From a virus, in the IMG/VR virus record IMGVR_UViG_3300020452_000867, positions 1 to 24,967 of that record: a DNA stretch of 24,967 nt, one strand, 5' to 3'. This document shows, piece after piece, positions 22,336 to 24,967 of the stretch. The notes below the pieces were generated by a model. The model was not told the origin of the DNA. It saw only the letters and a list, made by a program, of their open reading frames with translations, and did not search any database. Each line of letters begins with the position of its first letter. Position 1 is the stretch's first letter. The position numbers were made by a program, and so were the translations under genes.

Positions 22336-22708
22336 TTTTTCCCTCATAATCGCTTATAGCGGCTTTTATAGCATCTTCGGCAAGAACACTACAATGTATT
22401 TTTACTGGGGGTAGGCTAAGTTCTGTAGCAAGCTCGGTATTCTTGATCTTACGAGCGTCTTCAAGTGTCTTTCCCTTAACCCACTCGGTAAGCAAAGAAC
22501 TCGATGCAATTGCCGATCCACATCCGTAAGTTTTAAACTTAGCGTCTTCAATGACTCCTTCCTCAGTGACTTTAATTTGTAGTCGCATAACGTCACCACA
22601 AGCAGGTGCTCCAACCATACCTGTGCCCACGGATCTAGCGCTTTCATCAAATCTTCCAACGTTTCTTGGTCTTTCATAATGATCTAATACCTTCTCAGAG
22701 TAAGCCAT
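22298..22708 (-). CDS. iscU: IscU-type iron-sulfur cluster scaffold
   Basis: A 136-residue scaffold on which Fe-S clusters are built. I start at ATG 22708 (MAYSEKVLDHYERPRNVG), the conserved IscU N-terminus, not at the longer frame. Cys37 and Asp39 (GAPACGDVM), Cys63 (YGCGSAIASSS) and Cys106 (KIHCSVLAED) are all present, as is LPPVK at 99-103, the HscA chaperone docking motif. Compared from memory with E. coli IscU, about three quarters of residues are identical. A final stretch NVDYNCQCEEVS with Cys130 and Cys132 is extra and lies exactly in the overlap with iscA. It would therefore work with host IscS, HscA and HscB. The first 14 bases overlap polA. Confidence 0.95.
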   Translation of the reverse strand: MAYSEKVLDHYERPRNVGRFDESARSVGTGMVGAPACGDVMRLQIKVTEEGVIEDAKFKTYGCGSAIASSSLLTEWVKGKTLEDARKIKNTELATELSLPPVKIHCSVLAEDAIKAAISDYEGKNVDYNCQCEEVS

Positions 22709-24965
22709 ATTGTTTCTCGAATTTGCCCATTGAATAGTCATCTCCTATTTCAAAGTCACATCCAACCGGGGCTCCAGGGATCTTTATCCCTCTGTCTAAT
22801 TGTATAAAATGTTGTAAAAACTCACAGTATTCTTGCTCTTCATCATTAGGTACTTCGGCAAGAATAGAGTCATGTACTAATGCAAATATACGAGACTTCA
22901 TTTTGTTTACTCGTATATACTCACCCATATCTATAGCTCCAAGTAAGTTAATGTCAGAAGCAGCAGACTGCACCAGAAAATTAAGACCACTCCTAATGGA
23001 ATGACTTTTGATTCCAGCGTCAGATGATTTAACGTTAGGGAGTCTCCTTTTTCTTCCAAAGAAACTGTATATAAATCCATTTTGCTCAATAAACCGTTGA
23101 CTAGCGTCAATCCACTTCCTAAGCATATGAAAAGAAGTAAAGTAATCATCAATAACCTCCTTGGCCTCATTCTGGCTAAAGTATGTGCCAGAATCTTTTG
23201 TAACTTGTTCACTAATTTTTTTCGGCCCTGCACCGTACATGATACCGAAGGTTACAGCTTTGGCAGCCTGTCTTTTATCTTTATACAGCATATCTACATC
23301 TTCAACAGGACAGGGTAGTCTAAATACTGTTTTCGCAATACTACTATGAAAGTTACCGCCAGAACGAAATACTTCCATGAGTGCTTCATCCTTTGCTAAT
23401 ATTGCAGCAACATATACTTCTGCAGTAGTTAAATCCATTGCAACTATACGATGCCCTTCTGATGCTTTGATACAGCCTTTTACAATGGGATTGTCCCGAG
23501 GCAACTGCTGCATGTTAAGTTTACCGCTAGAGCTAAGACGCCCGCTAGTAGTACCGTGAAGATTAAAACCTGTACGTAGTCGGCTATCTCGATCCAGTTG
23601 CGGTATGATTTTGTCCAAATAAGTATTTTTAATTTTGGATTTTTGTCGTATGTCCAAGATGAGTTGAGGGACTTCGGATTGCTCTGAAAGCCGCTCAAGG
23701 ACTTCTGCATCGGTTGAGTGCGCGCCTGTCCCTGTTTTCTTTCCAGTAGGATTAAGACCGATGTAATCAAAAAGTAAGCTACGGAGCTGTACTGTACTAT
23801 TGGGATTAAAATCTTTTCCATTTATTTTCTCGAATTCTGCAATCTTTGGGTTCTCATATAGTGTTGCAATGGCTTTATCAATATCATCTTGCATAAGTTC
23901 TTGTGAAATTTGTAATCTTCTTTTATTGAATGGTACACCATTGTCCTGTGTATCCGTTAGAAACCGGCAACCTGGAATCAAAATATGATCATAAACCCAT
24001 GCTAACTTCTTATTCTGTTTGATTTTTACAAACTTTTCATAAAGTAAAAACGTACACAATGCATCCATTGCTGCGTATGTTTTCATTACTTCAAAAGGAA
24101 TAGAACTCCATTGAAAATCATTTTTCAATATTCCATGTTCTTTCCTGTACTGATCCATCCAATCATACATTGGCTTTTCATAATCACCATACGGTGTAAA
24201 CTTTATAGATAACTGCTTTAAACCATGCCCTCCTGGGTTCTCGTCTATGAGATAGTGGAGCAACATTGTATCTTCAAATCTTGGAAACTCAAAATTAAAA
24301 TGGTATTCAAAGAACGCCATATCAAACTTTGCATTATGAAATACTACTATCTTATTCTTAAATAATTTTCTAAGTAACTCTTCTGTAGTTTCATCGAATA
24401 CTTCTGTATTAATATATGCTCCTGACTTCCCATCATAACAAAGAGATATGCCAAGCATATATCCGTCACGAGGATACAACCCCGTTGTTTCTGAGTCAAG
24501 AGATATATACTCACCTTCATGGTCTATAGCTGCTTGTATAAATGTATTACATTCTTCTGTATCGTCAATTCCGAAAGCAATAGACTCATCAATTATAACT
24601 TCTTCTATCTCACCATTTATATACTTTATAATATTTTCTTTTGAATCATCCCAAGTCTTTCTTGCTTCTGGTTTAAATGTAAGCATTGCTGGGTTGATAA
24701 CTGGTAAAAACTTTTCTTCTACTTTTTTACCTGAGTATTCTGTAACTGAATTAATTTTAGTATAGTACTTTAACGCATCACTACCTACTAGTACAATCCA
24801 GTCATATAAACTTATATCGAGATCAATATCACAATCTCGTTTTAATACTTTTTTAATTTTAGGATCAGAACATAATTGATACTGATCAAAGTCAAACGCA
24901 CCTTCAAACTCACGTCTAAAGTCCGTTCTACTTGGTTTAGTTTCTACTAAGGCAACTTTAGCCAT
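22695..24965 (-). CDS. polA: DNA polymerase A family, with 3'-5' exonuclease
   Basis: A 756-residue replicative polymerase starting two bases from the window edge, so the start cannot be tested by its ribosome binding site. Exonuclease motifs: Asp157 and Glu159 (SLDSETTGL), Asn211 and Asp215 (FHNAKFDMAFF), Tyr297 and Asp301 (KTYAAMDA). Polymerase motifs: TTSGRLSS near 472-479; motif A Asp511 and Glu516 (MDLTTAEVYVAA); motif B Arg565, Lys569, Phe573 and Tyr577 (RQAAKAVTFGIMYG); motif C His698-Asp699-Ser700. Phe573 corresponds to E. coli Phe762. There is no 5'-3' nuclease domain; a separate gene supplies it. Residues of about 1-120 resemble a degenerate uracil-DNA glycosylase fold (VLVGSDALKYYT, VINPAMLTFKPEA). 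Motif C carries Ser instead of the common Glu. Confidence 0.95.
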   Translation of the reverse strand: MAKVALVETKPSRTDFRREFEGAFDFDQYQLCSDPKIKKVLKRDCDIDLDISLYDWIVLVGSDALKYYTKINSVTEYSGKKVEEKFLPVINPAMLTFKPEARKTWDDSKENIIKYINGEIEEVIIDESIAFGIDDTEECNTFIQAAIDHEGEYISLDSETTGLYPRDGYMLGISLCYDGKSGAYINTEVFDETTEELLRKLFKNKIVVFHNAKFDMAFFEYHFNFEFPRFEDTMLLHYLIDENPGGHGLKQLSIKFTPYGDYEKPMYDWMDQYRKEHGILKNDFQWSSIPFEVMKTYAAMDALCTFLLYEKFVKIKQNKKLAWVYDHILIPGCRFLTDTQDNGVPFNKRRLQISQELMQDDIDKAIATLYENPKIAEFEKINGKDFNPNSTVQLRSLLFDYIGLNPTGKKTGTGAHSTDAEVLERLSEQSEVPQLILDIRQKSKIKNTYLDKIIPQLDRDSRLRTGFNLHGTTSGRLSSSGKLNMQQLPRDNPIVKGCIKASEGHRIVAMDLTTAEVYVAAILAKDEALMEVFRSGGNFHSSIAKTVFRLPCPVEDVDMLYKDKRQAAKAVTFGIMYGAGPKKISEQVTKDSGTYFSQNEAKEVIDDYFTSFHMLRKWIDASQRFIEQNGFIYSFFGRKRRLPNVKSSDAGIKSHSIRSGLNFLVQSAASDINLLGAIDMGEYIRVNKMKSRIFALVHDSILAEVPNDEEQEYCEFLQHFIQLDRGIKIPGAPVGCDFEIGDDYSMGKFEKQYGLL

Positions 24966-24967
24966 AT

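Overview
The window is a piece of an AT-rich, tightly packed genome of a tailed double-stranded DNA phage (Caudoviricetes), most likely one that infects a marine Gram-negative, probably proteobacterial, host. The phage assignment rests on an array of tail-fibre and receptor-binding modules next to a lytic-phage replication block: PolA-type polymerase, UvsW-like helicase, a gp32-like single-strand binding protein, SbcCD/gp46-gp47, flap exonuclease, a resolvase-like nuclease and class Ia ribonucleotide reductase. The host inference rests on an IscU close to the proteobacterial form, a Gcw_chp-type outer-membrane barrel, a lipoprotein with an outer-membrane sorting residue, and sigma70-type promoters. 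The exact phage genus cannot be read from the sequence.

Left part (1-10370, + strand): thirteen close-packed genes. Twelve are tail-fibre, adhesin or tail-accessory proteins. They share short modules: 'IADDAV'-type decamers, 'GTDGQ' linkers, an 'LNGV' beta domain, a glycine-rich domain, C1q-like and LamG/SPRY-like carbohydrate-binding folds, and two proteins that resemble tail-fibre assembly chaperones. The last is a lipoprotein. One gene is cut by the left edge.

Junction (10374-10395): a strong bidirectional hairpin terminator separates the two convergent transcription units.

Right part (24967-10398, read leftwards on the - strand): DNA polymerase A, IscU, IscA-type carrier, three conserved proteins of unknown function, a 30-residue membrane peptide, a small CxxC protein, an SF2 helicase, a further unknown protein, a gp32-like SSB, SbcD, SbcC, a PD-(D/E)XK nuclease, a 5'-3' exonuclease, NrdA, a 54-residue membrane protein, NrdB, a 48-residue protein and an outer-membrane beta-barrel protein. 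Many starts and stops overlap (ATGA, TAATG, TTGA), so translational coupling is likely. Two near-identical consensus sigma70 promoters (19050-19078 and 21255-21283) re-initiate leftward transcription inside this block. Together the genes copy and recombine phage DNA, make dNTPs, probably supply or steer Fe-S clusters, and alter the host envelope.

The most notable points are: the repeated 40-bp promoter placed on or against start codons; an IscU of nearly cellular type whose extra Cys-containing tail is encoded exactly in its overlap with iscA; a polymerase with an apparent degenerate uracil-DNA-glycosylase-like N-terminal domain; a phage-encoded Gcw_chp outer-membrane protein carried by the nucleotide-metabolism operon; several tiny genes; and a strand bias in non-ATG start codons. 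No tRNA, CRISPR array, integrase, transposase or reverse transcriptase was seen. No gene-free stretch exceeds about 45 bases.
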